From Mesobacillus zeae (GTDB lineage: Bacteria > Bacillota > Bacilli > Bacillales > Cytobacillaceae): a DNA stretch of 64,000 nucleotides. The position numbers were made by a program, and so were the translations under genes. Numbering within the stretch: the stretch's first letter is position 1; every line of letters starts with the position of its first letter. The stretch spans positions 32,811 to 96,810 of the forward strand of contig NZ_QWVT01000037.1 of NCBI RefSeq assembly GCF_003570705.1, given 5' to 3'. The notes beneath the pieces were generated by a model that did no database searches, was not told the origin of the DNA, and worked only from the letters and a program-made list of their open reading frames with translations. Shown piece after piece: positions 16,710-25,416 of the stretch.

Positions 16710-17708
16710 TTATAAAATAACATTAAAACCGTAGCCTATCAGGATAATCCCGATGGTGACCACTCCTGCAAAAAGCGCAATCAGCTTTGGCTGAATCACT
16801 TTCCGCAAGAGGATGAATTCCGGAAGCGACAATGCCGTGATTGCCATCATGAAAGAAAGGGCCGTTCCCGGTGCAACTCCCTTGTTCATCAAAGCTTCTA
16901 TGATCGGCAATGATCCAACAGCATTGGAATACAATGGCACCCCGAGCACTGTGGCAACTGGGACCGCAAACGGATTGCCTTCCCCAGCATACTTGATCAG
17001 CAAGCCTTCAGGAGCGTAGCCATGGATCAATGCGCCCAGCCCGATGCCGATGATCAAATACAGCCATATTTTGCGAACGGTCTCAACCACATTGCCCACC
17101 GAAAATTGAACACGATCTTTTAAGCTTTCAGCCGTTAAAAACTGGCTGATTTTTTGCCGCAGTCCTTTTGCTTCATTGCCAGTGTTGAAAAATTCCTGCC
17201 CGGCACACATTTCGTAAACATATGACTCAACATACTTTTCCATCTTCATTTTCCCGATAATGGCACCTGCCACGATTGCAAGAAGCATTCCCGCAAGCAC
17301 ATACAGGAGGCCCACCTTCCAGCCAAACATTGAAAAAAGCATGACGAGCGAGATTTCGTTCACAATCGGAGACGAAATCAAGAAGGTAAATGTAATGCCT
17401 AAAGGGATGCCCGCTTCAACAAACCCAATGAATAACGGAACCGTCGAACAGGAGCAGAATGGCGAAAGTACTCCGAGAAAGGCAGCAAGCACACTTGCGG
17501 CGCCTTTCCTCCTTCCCTCAAGCCATACCCGCACCTTTTCCGGCGGGAAAAAGCTTCTGAGAAAAGAAATGACAAACACCATAACAGCGAGCAAGAACAA
17601 TATTTTCAACGTGTCGTAAATGAAGAAATGGAGTGCTCCTCCAACCTTTGACGACATTTCGAGCTGAAAAACCTCTGTTACAAGCCATTTTGCAAAGTAA
17701 TCAAACAT
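16710..17708 (-). CDS. DUF318/ArsP-type permease
   Basis: 332 aa, about eight hydrophobic helices in two halves. The family signature GVLSPFCSCSTVPLFIGF carries the conserved paired cysteines. The second half repeats the theme as VLGVPLYSNAVGSLPIIEALMNKG. Relatives include ArsP, which exports trivalent organoarsenicals, and uncharacterised YraQ/SMU_747c permeases. Context (ArsR-type repressor before it, CxxC thioredoxin after it) supports a thiophilic metal or metalloid. The substrate is not determinable here. Confidence 0.82.
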   Translation of the reverse strand: MFDYFAKWLVTEVFQLEMSSKVGGALHFFIYDTLKILFLLAVMVFVISFLRSFFPPEKVRVWLEGRRKGAASVLAAFLGVLSPFCSCSTVPLFIGFVEAGIPLGITFTFLISSPIVNEISLVMLFSMFGWKVGLLYVLAGMLLAIVAGAIIGKMKMEKYVESYVYEMCAGQEFFNTGNEAKGLRQKISQFLTAESLKDRVQFSVGNVVETVRKIWLYLIIGIGLGALIHGYAPEGLLIKYAGEGNPFAVPVATVLGVPLYSNAVGSLPIIEALMNKGVAPGTALSFMMAITALSLPEFILLRKVIQPKLIALFAGVVTIGIILIGYGFNVIL

Positions 17709-17717
17709 AATTCCCGC

Positions 17718-18080
17718 CTACTTTAACTCGTTTTTTATCATCGTGATGATGGGAGATAGCTTTTCTTTTTCAACGGAATAGATGGTGAATTTCCCTTCAC
17801 GCCTCGAAGCAATGAGTCCTCCGGCTTCCATGATTCGAAGATGGTGGCTTACCGTAGAAGCGGCCCCGCCCAGTGCCGTCACAATTTCGCACATGCACAA
17901 ATCCTCTATCCATAGGAGCGAAGCAATCCTCAGGCGCGTTTCATCGCTAAGCGCCTTGAAAAATGAAGCAAGGCCCTGGGCCTCGGAAGGATCCGCCACT
18001 GCCGGAAACTGGCTCTCCGCGCTTTCCCGGACTTTCTCCATCGAGGCCTTTCCTTTTATTTCCCAGCCTTTATCATTCAT
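17718..18080 (-). CDS. ArsR/SmtB family repressor of the permease module
   Basis: 120 aa winged-helix regulator. The helix-turn-helix is GGAASTVSHHLRIMEAGGL. A likely metal site is EDLCMCEIV, again a CxC in the DNA-binding region as in ArsR and CadC. It has an N-terminal extension of about 35 residues, as in CadC/SmtB. It opens the module arsR2-permease-thioredoxin, 9 nt before the permease. Its operator candidate differs from that of the first arsR, so the two systems are probably induced separately. ATG 18080 follows GGGGGTG. Confidence 0.88.
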   Translation of the reverse strand: MNDKGWEIKGKASMEKVRESAESQFPAVADPSEAQGLASFFKALSDETRLRIASLLWIEDLCMCEIVTALGGAASTVSHHLRIMEAGGLIASRREGKFTIYSVEKEKLSPIITMIKNELK

Positions 18081-18103
18081 TACAGCACCCCCTTTTCTAT
18101 ATC

Positions 18104-18127
18104 ATAAAACTACTTTTCTAGTTTTAT
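18104..18127 (-). promoter_or_regulatory. operator candidate of the second ArsR-type repressor
   Basis: Perfect 9-bp inverted repeat ATAAAACTA-CTTTTC-TAGTTTTAT, 24 nt upstream of the repressor gene. Sequence unlike the GAATATA operator of arsR. Confidence 0.65.
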
Positions 18128-18165
18128 AGTTTGAATATGTGGCCGATTTGTGACAAAAATAACAT

Positions 18166-18197
18166 AAAAAAAAGCTCTCCCCTCAACCGGGAAAAGC
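18166..18197 (-). terminator. terminator of the siderophore transporter operon
   Basis: On the minus strand GCTTTTCCC pairs (with G-U pairs) to GGGGAGAGC, followed by eight T. Confidence 0.75.
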
Positions 18198-18211
18198 CAT
18201 TTCTATTAGTC

Positions 18212-19222
18212 TTATTTTTTCATAAGCAAATAAACAAAGAACGGTGCACCGATCAGTGCGGACATGATGCCGGCCGCAATACCATCAGGCTCCACGATGT
18301 TTCTTCCGATTGTATCTGCGAAAAGGAGCAGCCAGCCGCCGATCAGCATGGCAAGCGGAAGGGCCAGCTGGTTTCGGGGACCAATCAGGAGCCTTGCCAA
18401 ATGCGGCGCCATTAATCCGATGAATGCAATGCCACCAGTAACAGAGACCGCAGCCGCCGCTAGGGCAACCGCAACCAGAAGCAGCACAAGCCGCTCTTTT
18501 GCGACCGAGACGCCGACACCGATGGAAACAGGATCCCCGAGATGGAGAAGGTTAAGCCGGTTCGCTTTATACAGGATGAACGGTACAAGCACGATAACCC
18601 ACGGCAGCAGCGCCAAAACAAATGGCCAATCGGCTCCCCAAATATTTCCCGCCAGCCATTTCGCAATAAAATCGACCTTTTGCGGCTCTGCTGATGAGAT
18701 GATGACAATCATAGCACCTGAAAGCGCCATCGAGAAGCCAATCCCCACAAGGATCATCCTTGTAGGCTGCAGACCAATCCCTTTTTCATAGGAAAAGAGG
18801 TAGATGCAGCATGCTGTTAGGAGCGCACCCAAGAAACCGGCGATTGGGAGCATATAGGCAAACGAGCCTGCATCGATAGAAAAAAACAGGAAGAATACAG
18901 CGACGCCAACGCCTGCCCCCGAATTAATGCCAATAATGCCCGGATCAGCAAGCTCATTCCTTGTCAGTCCCTGGAGGATTGCACCTGAAGCTGCAAGCGC
19001 AATACCTGCCAGCAACGTGATGACAATACGAGGCAGCCGGACGGACATCAAGACAAACTCTTCCTTAAATGTCCCCTGACCAAGAAGGACAGGCAGGATG
19101 CGGTCATAAGAAACAGGAGAGTAGCCGAGGCCAAGGCTGGCAATGATTGTGCAAAATATCAAAGCAAGTAGGGATAAAATCAAGATTTTTTGTTTTCTGA
19201 TGACAGAGGGATGGATCATCAT
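18212..19222 (-). CDS. iron-siderophore ABC transporter permease (FecCD), second subunit
   Basis: 336 aa, nine to ten membrane helices, BtuC/FecCD family. Conserved words are TLLAGIALAASGAILQGLTRNELADPGIIGINSGAG and the coupling-helix region FIGLMAPHLARLLIGP. It forms the channel heterodimer with the upstream permease. The genes overlap by 4 nt. Substrate is probably a ferric siderophore, from the Fur box and the lipoprotein gene. Which siderophore is not visible. Last gene of the operon. Confidence 0.9.
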   Translation of the reverse strand: MMIHPSVIRKQKILILSLLALIFCTIIASLGLGYSPVSYDRILPVLLGQGTFKEEFVLMSVRLPRIVITLLAGIALAASGAILQGLTRNELADPGIIGINSGAGVGVAVFFLFFSIDAGSFAYMLPIAGFLGALLTACCIYLFSYEKGIGLQPTRMILVGIGFSMALSGAMIVIISSAEPQKVDFIAKWLAGNIWGADWPFVLALLPWVIVLVPFILYKANRLNLLHLGDPVSIGVGVSVAKERLVLLLVAVALAAAAVSVTGGIAFIGLMAPHLARLLIGPRNQLALPLAMLIGGWLLLFADTIGRNIVEPDGIAAGIMSALIGAPFFVYLLMKK

Positions 19223-20223
19223 ATCGTCTTCCTCCCTCGATGAACAATGTACAAAAAGAATGGCAGTCCCAGCAAAGATACAATAGCATACAAAGGTGTT
19301 TCATAGGGGGCATTGATTGTCCGGGCAAGTGTATCGGCAAGAAGCATAAAGCTTCCCCCTGCCAGCGCCGACATCGGCAAAATGTACCGGTAGTTGGCTC
19401 CGACTGCCATCCTGGCAATATGCGGCACCATTAAGCCGACAAATGCGAGGTTTCCGGCAAGGGCAACAGCCGCACCGGCCAGCAGGATGACCGAGAGGAG
19501 GAGCAGCGCCTTGATTGCCGCAGTTTTCTGTCCAAGACCTGCCGCGACTTCTTCACTTAAACTCAGGATTGTCAGCTGCCGCGACAGGATAAGAGAAAGA
19601 ACCAGTCCAATTACAATGAAAGGGACCATGAGACCTAACTGCTCCCAAGTTGACCCAATCAGCCCTCCAGCCGTCCACATTGATGCTTCCTTTGAAATCT
19701 TGAAATACAGGCTGGCCCCCTCGGAAATACCATAGAGGAATGCGGAAACAGCTGCTCCGGCGAGTACAAGCCGAAGCGGGGAGTACCCCCCTTTCCTTCT
19801 CGCCCCAATGCTGAATACGAGCAGTACACCAAGGGCCGCCCCAATGAAGCTGGCAGCCGTCAACGTAAAATATCCTGCAGCCGGGATCATTCCAAGAGTT
19901 AAAACGAGCGCAGTGTTGGCACCGGCAGTAAGCCCCAAAAGGCCTGGATCTGCGAGCGGGTTTCTTGTCATTCCCTGCATGATGGCTCCTGCAGCAGATA
20001 GGGCGGCTCCTGTGAAAATCGCAGCAATTTCGCGCGGCAGGCGGATTTCCCGGATCATTGTCACGGTATCCGTCTTTACATCCCAGGCAAGAGCGGCCCA
20101 TACGTCCAGCATCGATGTGTCGGCAGCCCCAAAAACGAGGGCTGTCCACAAGGAGCACAGCAGGAGAAACACTGCCGAAGTGAATGCAGCTATATAAAAT
20201 CTGGCATTTTTATGTTTCATCAT
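19219..20223 (-). CDS. iron-siderophore ABC transporter permease (FecCD), first subunit
   Basis: 334 aa, FecCD family with about nine helices. It shows EIAAIFTGAALSAAGAIMQGMTRNPLADPGLLGLTAGA and the cytoplasmic coupling motif FVGLMVPHIARMAVG. It pairs with the next permease, whose start overlaps its stop (ATGA-type). It follows the binding-protein gene by about 37 nt. The two starts ATGATG at 20223/20220 cannot be told apart. Confidence 0.9.
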   Translation of the reverse strand: MMKHKNARFYIAAFTSAVFLLLCSLWTALVFGAADTSMLDVWAALAWDVKTDTVTMIREIRLPREIAAIFTGAALSAAGAIMQGMTRNPLADPGLLGLTAGANTALVLTLGMIPAAGYFTLTAASFIGAALGVLLVFSIGARRKGGYSPLRLVLAGAAVSAFLYGISEGASLYFKISKEASMWTAGGLIGSTWEQLGLMVPFIVIGLVLSLILSRQLTILSLSEEVAAGLGQKTAAIKALLLLSVILLAGAAVALAGNLAFVGLMVPHIARMAVGANYRYILPMSALAGGSFMLLADTLARTINAPYETPLYAIVSLLGLPFFLYIVHRGRKTI

Positions 20224-20260
20224 GGCATATCATCTTTTCCATTCATTAGATTGGAGTCTT

Positions 20261-21172
20261 TTATTCTTCCAAAAAGGCTTTCTTAAAATAATCGAGCTGA
20301 TAGTCGAGCGTTAGCGGATCATTGAAGTAAAACTCTTTTGCATTGACTTCAAACACCCGTTTATTTTTCACGGCTGGGATATTTTTGTACGTTTCCGTTT
20401 CCATGAATGAGGCATCAGCATCCGGATTTTTGCTAAAAATCATATAGTCGCCGGCATATTCGGGAAGGACCTCTGCCGAAATAGCATAGTATCCAGGCTT
20501 AAGCGCCATTTCTTCCACCTTTGCAGGCATTTTCAGGCCCATCGCCTGGTAGAGAATTTCCGTCCCCCTGCCCCAATTGTCACCAAATACATAGATTTGC
20601 TTTTCAGAGTTTTCGATGACGGAAACAGTAGCGTCCTTGCCGATCTTCGTACGGATTTCATCCCCTGCAGCAGCGGCCTCCTTCTTGAATCCCTCTACCC
20701 ATTTCTTCGCTTCTTCCTCTTTGTTAAGAAGCTTGCCGATTTCCACATGCTGTTCGAGATAGTCCAGTTTGCCGTATGTGTACGTGACGGTCGGGGCAAT
20801 TTCCTTCAGCTTGTCGACATTTTTGATACTGGAAAGCCCTATGATTAAATCAGGATCCAGCTCAATAATTTTCTCAAGATTTTCATCGCTGACCTCTTCA
20901 ACATTCTTCAATTTTTCAAATCTTGGGTTCATTTTTGACCAGGCGTCCACGCCGACAAGGTTGACATCAAGAGCCATGACATTTCCGGCAAAAGAGGAAA
21001 GGACAACTAATCTTTCGGGATTGGCAGGAACTTCAACAGGGCCCTTCTCAGATTGATAGGTCCTTTTTTCTTCAGAGCCTTTTTTCGGTTCAGTTTCCTT
21101 CTTTTCATTTCCGCAGGCACTAAGAGCAAGTACCAGCATAAGCAAAATTGTCAGCATGATTTTCTTTTTCAT
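20261..21172 (-). CDS. iron-siderophore substrate-binding lipoprotein
   Basis: 303 aa class III binding protein (periplasmic-binding fold of FhuD/BtuF type). The lipobox is LALSAC with Cys20, followed by a Lys/Glu-rich linker. The N-lobe begins near KGPVEVPANPERLVVLS and the signature DPDLIIGL lies before residue 115. It captures a ferric siderophore outside the membrane for the FecCD permeases. ATG 21172 has GGGAGA upstream and lies inside the 3' end of the ATPase gene, an overlap of 53 nt. Confidence 0.9.
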   Translation of the reverse strand: MKKKIMLTILLMLVLALSACGNEKKETEPKKGSEEKRTYQSEKGPVEVPANPERLVVLSSFAGNVMALDVNLVGVDAWSKMNPRFEKLKNVEEVSDENLEKIIELDPDLIIGLSSIKNVDKLKEIAPTVTYTYGKLDYLEQHVEIGKLLNKEEEAKKWVEGFKKEAAAAGDEIRTKIGKDATVSVIENSEKQIYVFGDNWGRGTEILYQAMGLKMPAKVEEMALKPGYYAISAEVLPEYAGDYMIFSKNPDADASFMETETYKNIPAVKNKRVFEVNAKEFYFNDPLTLDYQLDYFKKAFLEE

Positions 21173-21968
21173 TGCGATCTTCTCCCTTTAGCAAGTTATA
21201 TGTGTACAGCATGGGTTTTCCTGTGCGCGGATCCTTGCCGATTTCGGCATCAATCCGGAACACTTCCTTCAAGACACGGCGGCTGATGACTTCTTCACCA
21301 TCACCTGTTGTCACGACCCTTCCGTCCTTCAATGCAATCATATGGTCAGCAAAGCGTGCGGCCTGGTTCAAATCGTGAAGGACCATCACGATGGTGCTCC
21401 CCTGTTTTCTGTTCAAATCCTGTAAAAGCTCCAGGACCTCAAGCTGATGAGACATATCGAGATACGTCGTTGGTTCATCGAGAAAAATCATATCGGTCTC
21501 CTGCGCAAGAGCCATTGCGATCCATGCCCTTTGCCTTTGACCCCCTGAGAGTGCGTCGACAGAGTGGTACTTAAACTCCTTTGTCCCAGTTGCCTCAAGT
21601 GCCCAATCGATCACCTCGATGTCTTTTTTAGTCAGTCTTCCAAAGCCTTTTTGGTAAGGAAAACGCCCGTACGATACGAGCTCGCCTACCGTAAGCCCGG
21701 ATGCGCTTTCTGGCGTCTGCGGAAGAATAGCCAGCTTCCTTGCGAGGCTTTTCGTGTCTTCCTTCGAGATGCTTGCACCGTCAAGGATAATGGATCCGGA
21801 TTGGTGGGAAATAATGCGGGACATTGCTTTCAGCAGAGTCGATTTGCCGCATCCATTCGGTCCGATGATGATCGTTACTTTTTTATCAGGAATTTCAAGC
21901 GTCATATCTTTAACGATTGCCTGCCCTCCATAGCCAACCTGCAGATGCTCGGTATAAAGGCGAACCAT
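21120..21968 (-). CDS. iron-siderophore ABC transporter ATPase
   Basis: 282 aa FecE/FhuC/YusV-type ATPase. Walker A is GPNGCGKST (36-44), the signature ALSGGQRQRAW is near 139-149, Walker B MIFLDEP is at 160-166 and the H-loop is VLHDLNQAARFADH. The last 18 or so residues read through the start of the lipoprotein gene, and the natural end of most homologues is near the LYTYNLL segment, so the 3' extension is probably incidental. It is first in the operon ATPase-lipoprotein-permease-permease behind the Fur box. Confidence 0.9.
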   Translation of the reverse strand: MVRLYTEHLQVGYGGQAIVKDMTLEIPDKKVTIIIGPNGCGKSTLLKAMSRIISHQSGSIILDGASISKEDTKSLARKLAILPQTPESASGLTVGELVSYGRFPYQKGFGRLTKKDIEVIDWALEATGTKEFKYHSVDALSGGQRQRAWIAMALAQETDMIFLDEPTTYLDMSHQLEVLELLQDLNRKQGSTIVMVLHDLNQAARFADHMIALKDGRVVTTGDGEEVISRRVLKEVFRIDAEIGKDPRTGKPMLYTYNLLKGEDRNEKENHADNFAYAGTCS

Positions 21969-21996
21969 GCTATTGCCTCCAATTTGAATTTATCAT

Positions 21997-22011
21997 TGAT
22001 AATGATTATCA
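21997..22011. promoter_or_regulatory. Fur box shared by divergent iron genes
   Basis: TGATAATGATTATCA is an exact 7-1-7 Bacillus Fur box. It lies 29 nt upstream of the ABC ATPase gene and 93 nt upstream of the divergent flavoprotein gene, so Fur could control both. Confidence 0.88.
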
Positions 22012-22103
22012 ATATCGTTTACAATGAACACTATAATTAAATTTTCCAAAAGAGTCAACGGCAGTTTTTTTAAAAAATTCCAATAAAGGCCAGGTGGATA
22101 GGA

Positions 22104-23153
22104 ATGACAGGATGGGAAGTATTTGATTTGACAATCATTGGCGGGGGGCCTGCGGGGCTTTACTCAGCTTTCTATGGCGGTCTCAGGGGAATGAAAACGA
22201 AAATAATTGAAGCACAGGCTGAACTCGGTGGAAAGATTCATGTTTACCCGGAAAAAGTCATCTGGGATGTCGGCGGCCTGGGGCCCATCACAGGGGCGGA
22301 ACTTATTGGCCAGCTGTCCCTGCAGGCTCTCACCTTCAGCCCGGAAGTTGTGCAGAATGAAAAAATCGTCCGCATCTCCAAAAACAGTGACGGGATTTTC
22401 GTCCTCGAATCTGCTGCAGGTACGACCCATCTATCCAAAACGGTGATTGTCGCAATTGGAAGCGGAATCCTCCGACCGCAAAAGCTTGCTTTTGAAGGTG
22501 CGGATAGATTCGAGACAGCAAATCTTCACTACACTGTCCAATCAATTAAAACATTCGCTGATAGGACGGTCATCATTTCTGGCGGCGGGAACTCCGCTGT
22601 CGACTGGGCTAACATGCTAGAGCCTGTGGCTAAAAAAGTTTATCTGACTTATCGAAAAGAATCTCTTTCCGGACATGAATCACAGGTATCCCAGCTAATG
22701 GACAGTTCCGCGGAAATTTTCCTCGAAACCTCTATTACCAGGCTGATGGGATGCGTAAAAAACCTGACCATAGAAAAAGTGGAGCTGACTAACCATAGAA
22801 CAGGCGAGATAACGGTATTGCCGGTTGATGAAGTCCTTGTCAACCATGGTTTCGACCGGGACAGCTCACTCTTAGAGAACAGCGGACTCGACATCTCCCT
22901 CCTTGATGGTTTTTATATTGAAGGCACCGCAGCCAGCGAAACCTCGGTCCCAGGTTTGTTCGCTGCCGGGGACATCCTGAAGCATGACGGCAAGCTGAAC
23001 CTTATTGCTGGCGCATTCCAGGATGCTGCCAACGCGGTCAACAAAGCGAAGCAGTACATCCAGCCGGATGCGGATACAAGAGGAATGGTTTCATCCCACA
23101 ATGACCGATTCAGGGAGCGTAACCAAAAGCTTCTCCAGAAGATGATTCAGTAG
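22104..23153 (+). CDS. YumC-like ferredoxin/flavodoxin--NADP+ reductase (FNR2 type)
   Basis: 349 aa FAD/NAD(P)-binding flavoprotein of the thioredoxin-reductase-like FNR family. The FAD site is TIIGGGPAGLYSAFY (about 10-24), the NADP site VIISGGGNSAVDWANML and the C-terminal FAD motif VPGLFAAGDI. There is no CxxC pair, so it is not a thioredoxin reductase. Family members are YumC and YcgT of B. subtilis. It is divergent from the siderophore transporter over a shared Fur box, so ferric-siderophore reduction or electron supply for iron release is a reasonable inference. The start ATG 22104 follows GTGGATAGGA. Confidence 0.83.
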   Translation: MTGWEVFDLTIIGGGPAGLYSAFYGGLRGMKTKIIEAQAELGGKIHVYPEKVIWDVGGLGPITGAELIGQLSLQALTFSPEVVQNEKIVRISKNSDGIFVLESAAGTTHLSKTVIVAIGSGILRPQKLAFEGADRFETANLHYTVQSIKTFADRTVIISGGGNSAVDWANMLEPVAKKVYLTYRKESLSGHESQVSQLMDSSAEIFLETSITRLMGCVKNLTIEKVELTNHRTGEITVLPVDEVLVNHGFDRDSSLLENSGLDISLLDGFYIEGTAASETSVPGLFAAGDILKHDGKLNLIAGAFQDAANAVNKAKQYIQPDADTRGMVSSHNDRFRERNQKLLQKMIQ

Positions 23154-23667
23154 TTTTTCGTTAATAAAATCGTCGCTGCCAGTTTCAGCCCGGCTGTTTG
23201 TTTTTCGATAGAATAGGATATTTATCAGGCTGAGGCATTCAACTGCTGCCTGTTTCTTTTTCCCTCAGAAACAGTCTTGTCTGATCATCCAGCAGGATGA
23301 ACCGAATTTCCCATCGGAATCGGACAGGGATAGCCTGGATGAATAGGGTATGCTGGATTTGCGGGAATCCCCCATAATTTTTAATTATGTTTGAAGATGC
23401 GTGACAACAATGTAAATCCGGCCACTTCCGCTTATAAAAAGGAGCGGCTTTATTTTTGTAAGATACTTATTTTTTCATTAGATGAGGGGAAACCTTAAAA
23501 GGTTTCCTTGGCTGATATCCTTGTAAGCCTATACTTTATTATTCATTTTCTGGCATGTTCTTCCAAACTGCTGATAAATAATGATTTTTTAAAACTAAGT
23601 TTTTAGTGTATAATCTTTTTAACAATATTCTCGAAATTTCGACATATTTAGAGAAAGGGGATATGTT
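23154..23667. other. intergenic spacer between the flavoprotein and pxpB
   Basis: No gene seen. It holds a perfect 20-nt inverted repeat GGAAACCTTAAAAGGTTTCC near 23487-23506, a possible terminator-like stem near 23420-23460 followed by TTTATTTTTG, and a TATAAT with poor -35 about 55 nt before pxpB. Confidence 0.4.
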
Positions 23668-24390
23668 ATGCCTCATCAATTTTTTCCACTTGGGGAGACG
23701 GCAGTCACAGTTCAGTTTGGCGACCGCATCACAGAGGAGCAGCATCGTAATATTCTGGATATTTCGGCATATATAGATGAGTTTCCTCCGAAGTGGATGG
23801 TCGAATATGTGCCTGCCTTTACTTCCATTACTTTTTACTATGACCCTCTATTGATTTTCGCAGAACGGGAAGAAGCGGGCTATTTTGAAACCGCATATGA
23901 AACAGTGTGCCACTGGATTGACGAGCTGATCTCAGGGATGCAGGGTTCGCGGAACAAGGAGCCCCGAATGATTGAAATTCCGGTATGTTATGGCGGGGAG
24001 TTCGGTCCTGGACTTGATTTTGTCGCGAAACACAACAAGCTGACAACCGATGAAGTCATTCATTACCACGCCGGCGGCGATTATACAGTCTATATGATTG
24101 GATTCGCTCCAGGTTTTCCGTATATCGGCGGACTCAATGAAAAAATTGCTGCACCAAGACTTGATACGCCAAGCAGGGCTGTACCTGCAGGCTCCGTCGG
24201 CATTGCCGGCAAGCAGACAGGCATTTACTCCATCCAGACACCCGGCGGTTGGAGAATTATCGGGCAGACACCGCTTAAGCTCTTCCGACCCCAATCAAAT
24301 CCCCCGAGTTTACTAAGGGCTGGCGACCGACTCCGGTTCAAGCCTATTTCCAAAGAAGAATTTTTTCATATAAAGGAGACAGCGGAATGA
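23668..24390 (+). CDS. pxpB: 5-oxoprolinase subunit B (KipI)
   Basis: 240 aa subunit of the ATP-dependent 5-oxoprolinase PxpABC, which opens pyroglutamate to glutamate. In B. subtilis it is also known as KipI, inhibitor of kinase KinA. Typical words are FFPLGETAVTVQFGD at the N-terminus, then GFAPGFPYIGGL and PSRAVPAGSVGIAGKQTGIYS at the cyclophilin-like C-domain. ATG 23668 follows AAAGGGG. The stop overlaps pxpC by 4 nt, so expression is translationally coupled. Confidence 0.93.
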   Translation: MPHQFFPLGETAVTVQFGDRITEEQHRNILDISAYIDEFPPKWMVEYVPAFTSITFYYDPLLIFAEREEAGYFETAYETVCHWIDELISGMQGSRNKEPRMIEIPVCYGGEFGPGLDFVAKHNKLTTDEVIHYHAGGDYTVYMIGFAPGFPYIGGLNEKIAAPRLDTPSRAVPAGSVGIAGKQTGIYSIQTPGGWRIIGQTPLKLFRPQSNPPSLLRAGDRLRFKPISKEEFFHIKETAE

Positions 24391-25397
24391 GTATGGAAGT
24401 CATACATCCCGGGCTGCTCACTTCAATTCAGGATTTTGGGCGGTTCGGAAACCAAAAATACGGTGTTATCGTCAATGGAGCAATGGATACACTTTCACAC
24501 CGCGTTGCCAATCTTCTTGTAGGCAATGCTGAAAAAATGGGCACGATTGAAATGAATATGCAGGGAGCCGCATTCCGTTTTCACAGCGATGCGTTCATTG
24601 CCATTACCGGAGCAGAAATGAATGCAACCATCGACGGTGCGCCCGTTCCAATGTGGAGGCCGATTTTCGTTTATAAAGACGCTGAACTTAAATTCGGATT
24701 CAGCCAAAAAGGAAACCGTACATATATAAGTGTGGCTGGCGGATTTAATATCCCGAAAGAAATGGGCAGCGAGTCCACGTACCTGCTGGCAGAAATCGGC
24801 GGTTATAAAGGGCGCAAGCTCCAGGAAGGAGATTTTCTCAGTTTCCGGAAGTCCGTTCCCGCGCCTGATAGCATGAACCCCAAGCACTCTCCGCACTTTA
24901 CGGCTGCAGACTGGTCCGTTTCCTCCGAATACCACCCTGTCCTGCGGATGGATGAACCCATTCGGGTGATACGAGGGAAAGAATTTGGCTGGTTCGATTC
25001 GCATAGCCAGCAAGCTTTTTTTCAGGAAAGCTTCAACATTACACCTCAGTCAGACAGGATGGGCTACAGGCTTGACGGCCATCTCCTGTCATTACAGAAT
25101 CCCGCTGAATTAATTTCCGAAGCTGTGACCTTCGGAACCATTCAAGTACCTGCGGAAGGAAATCCCATCATCCTGATGGCCGACCGCCAGACAACAGGCG
25201 GCTACCCTAAAATAGGTCAAGTGATTTCTGTTGATTTGCCTGTCCTGGCGCAAAAAAAACCGGGTGAAACAATCATGTTCCGGGAAGTATCTCATGCCGA
25301 AGCGGAAAAACAATATATCCTTCGGGAGAAAGCCGTTCTTCAACTGAAAAGAGGTTTGGCTATGTTCCATCAGCTTGACCACCACCCTATCGATTAA
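24387..25397 (+). CDS. pxpC: 5-oxoprolinase subunit C (KipA)
   Basis: 336 aa biotin-dependent-carboxyltransferase-like subunit. It has VIHPGLLTSIQDFGRFGNQKYG at the N-terminus and GTIQVPAEGNPIILMADRQTTGGYPKIG near the C-terminus, both diagnostic for PxpC/KipA. It forms a complex with PxpB and PxpA. The start overlaps pxpB (ATGA). No kipR regulator or ycsI is present, unlike B. subtilis, where they lie in the same operon. Confidence 0.93.
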   Translation: MSMEVIHPGLLTSIQDFGRFGNQKYGVIVNGAMDTLSHRVANLLVGNAEKMGTIEMNMQGAAFRFHSDAFIAITGAEMNATIDGAPVPMWRPIFVYKDAELKFGFSQKGNRTYISVAGGFNIPKEMGSESTYLLAEIGGYKGRKLQEGDFLSFRKSVPAPDSMNPKHSPHFTAADWSVSSEYHPVLRMDEPIRVIRGKEFGWFDSHSQQAFFQESFNITPQSDRMGYRLDGHLLSLQNPAELISEAVTFGTIQVPAEGNPIILMADRQTTGGYPKIGQVISVDLPVLAQKKPGETIMFREVSHAEAEKQYILREKAVLQLKRGLAMFHQLDHHPID

Positions 25398-25416
25398 CAG
25401 GAAGTGAGGTCCTTTC

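Noticed and set aside
19553..20158. 201-codon minus-strand frame
   Set aside because: It lies in another frame of the FecCD permease gene, Cys/Arg/His-rich and without family features.
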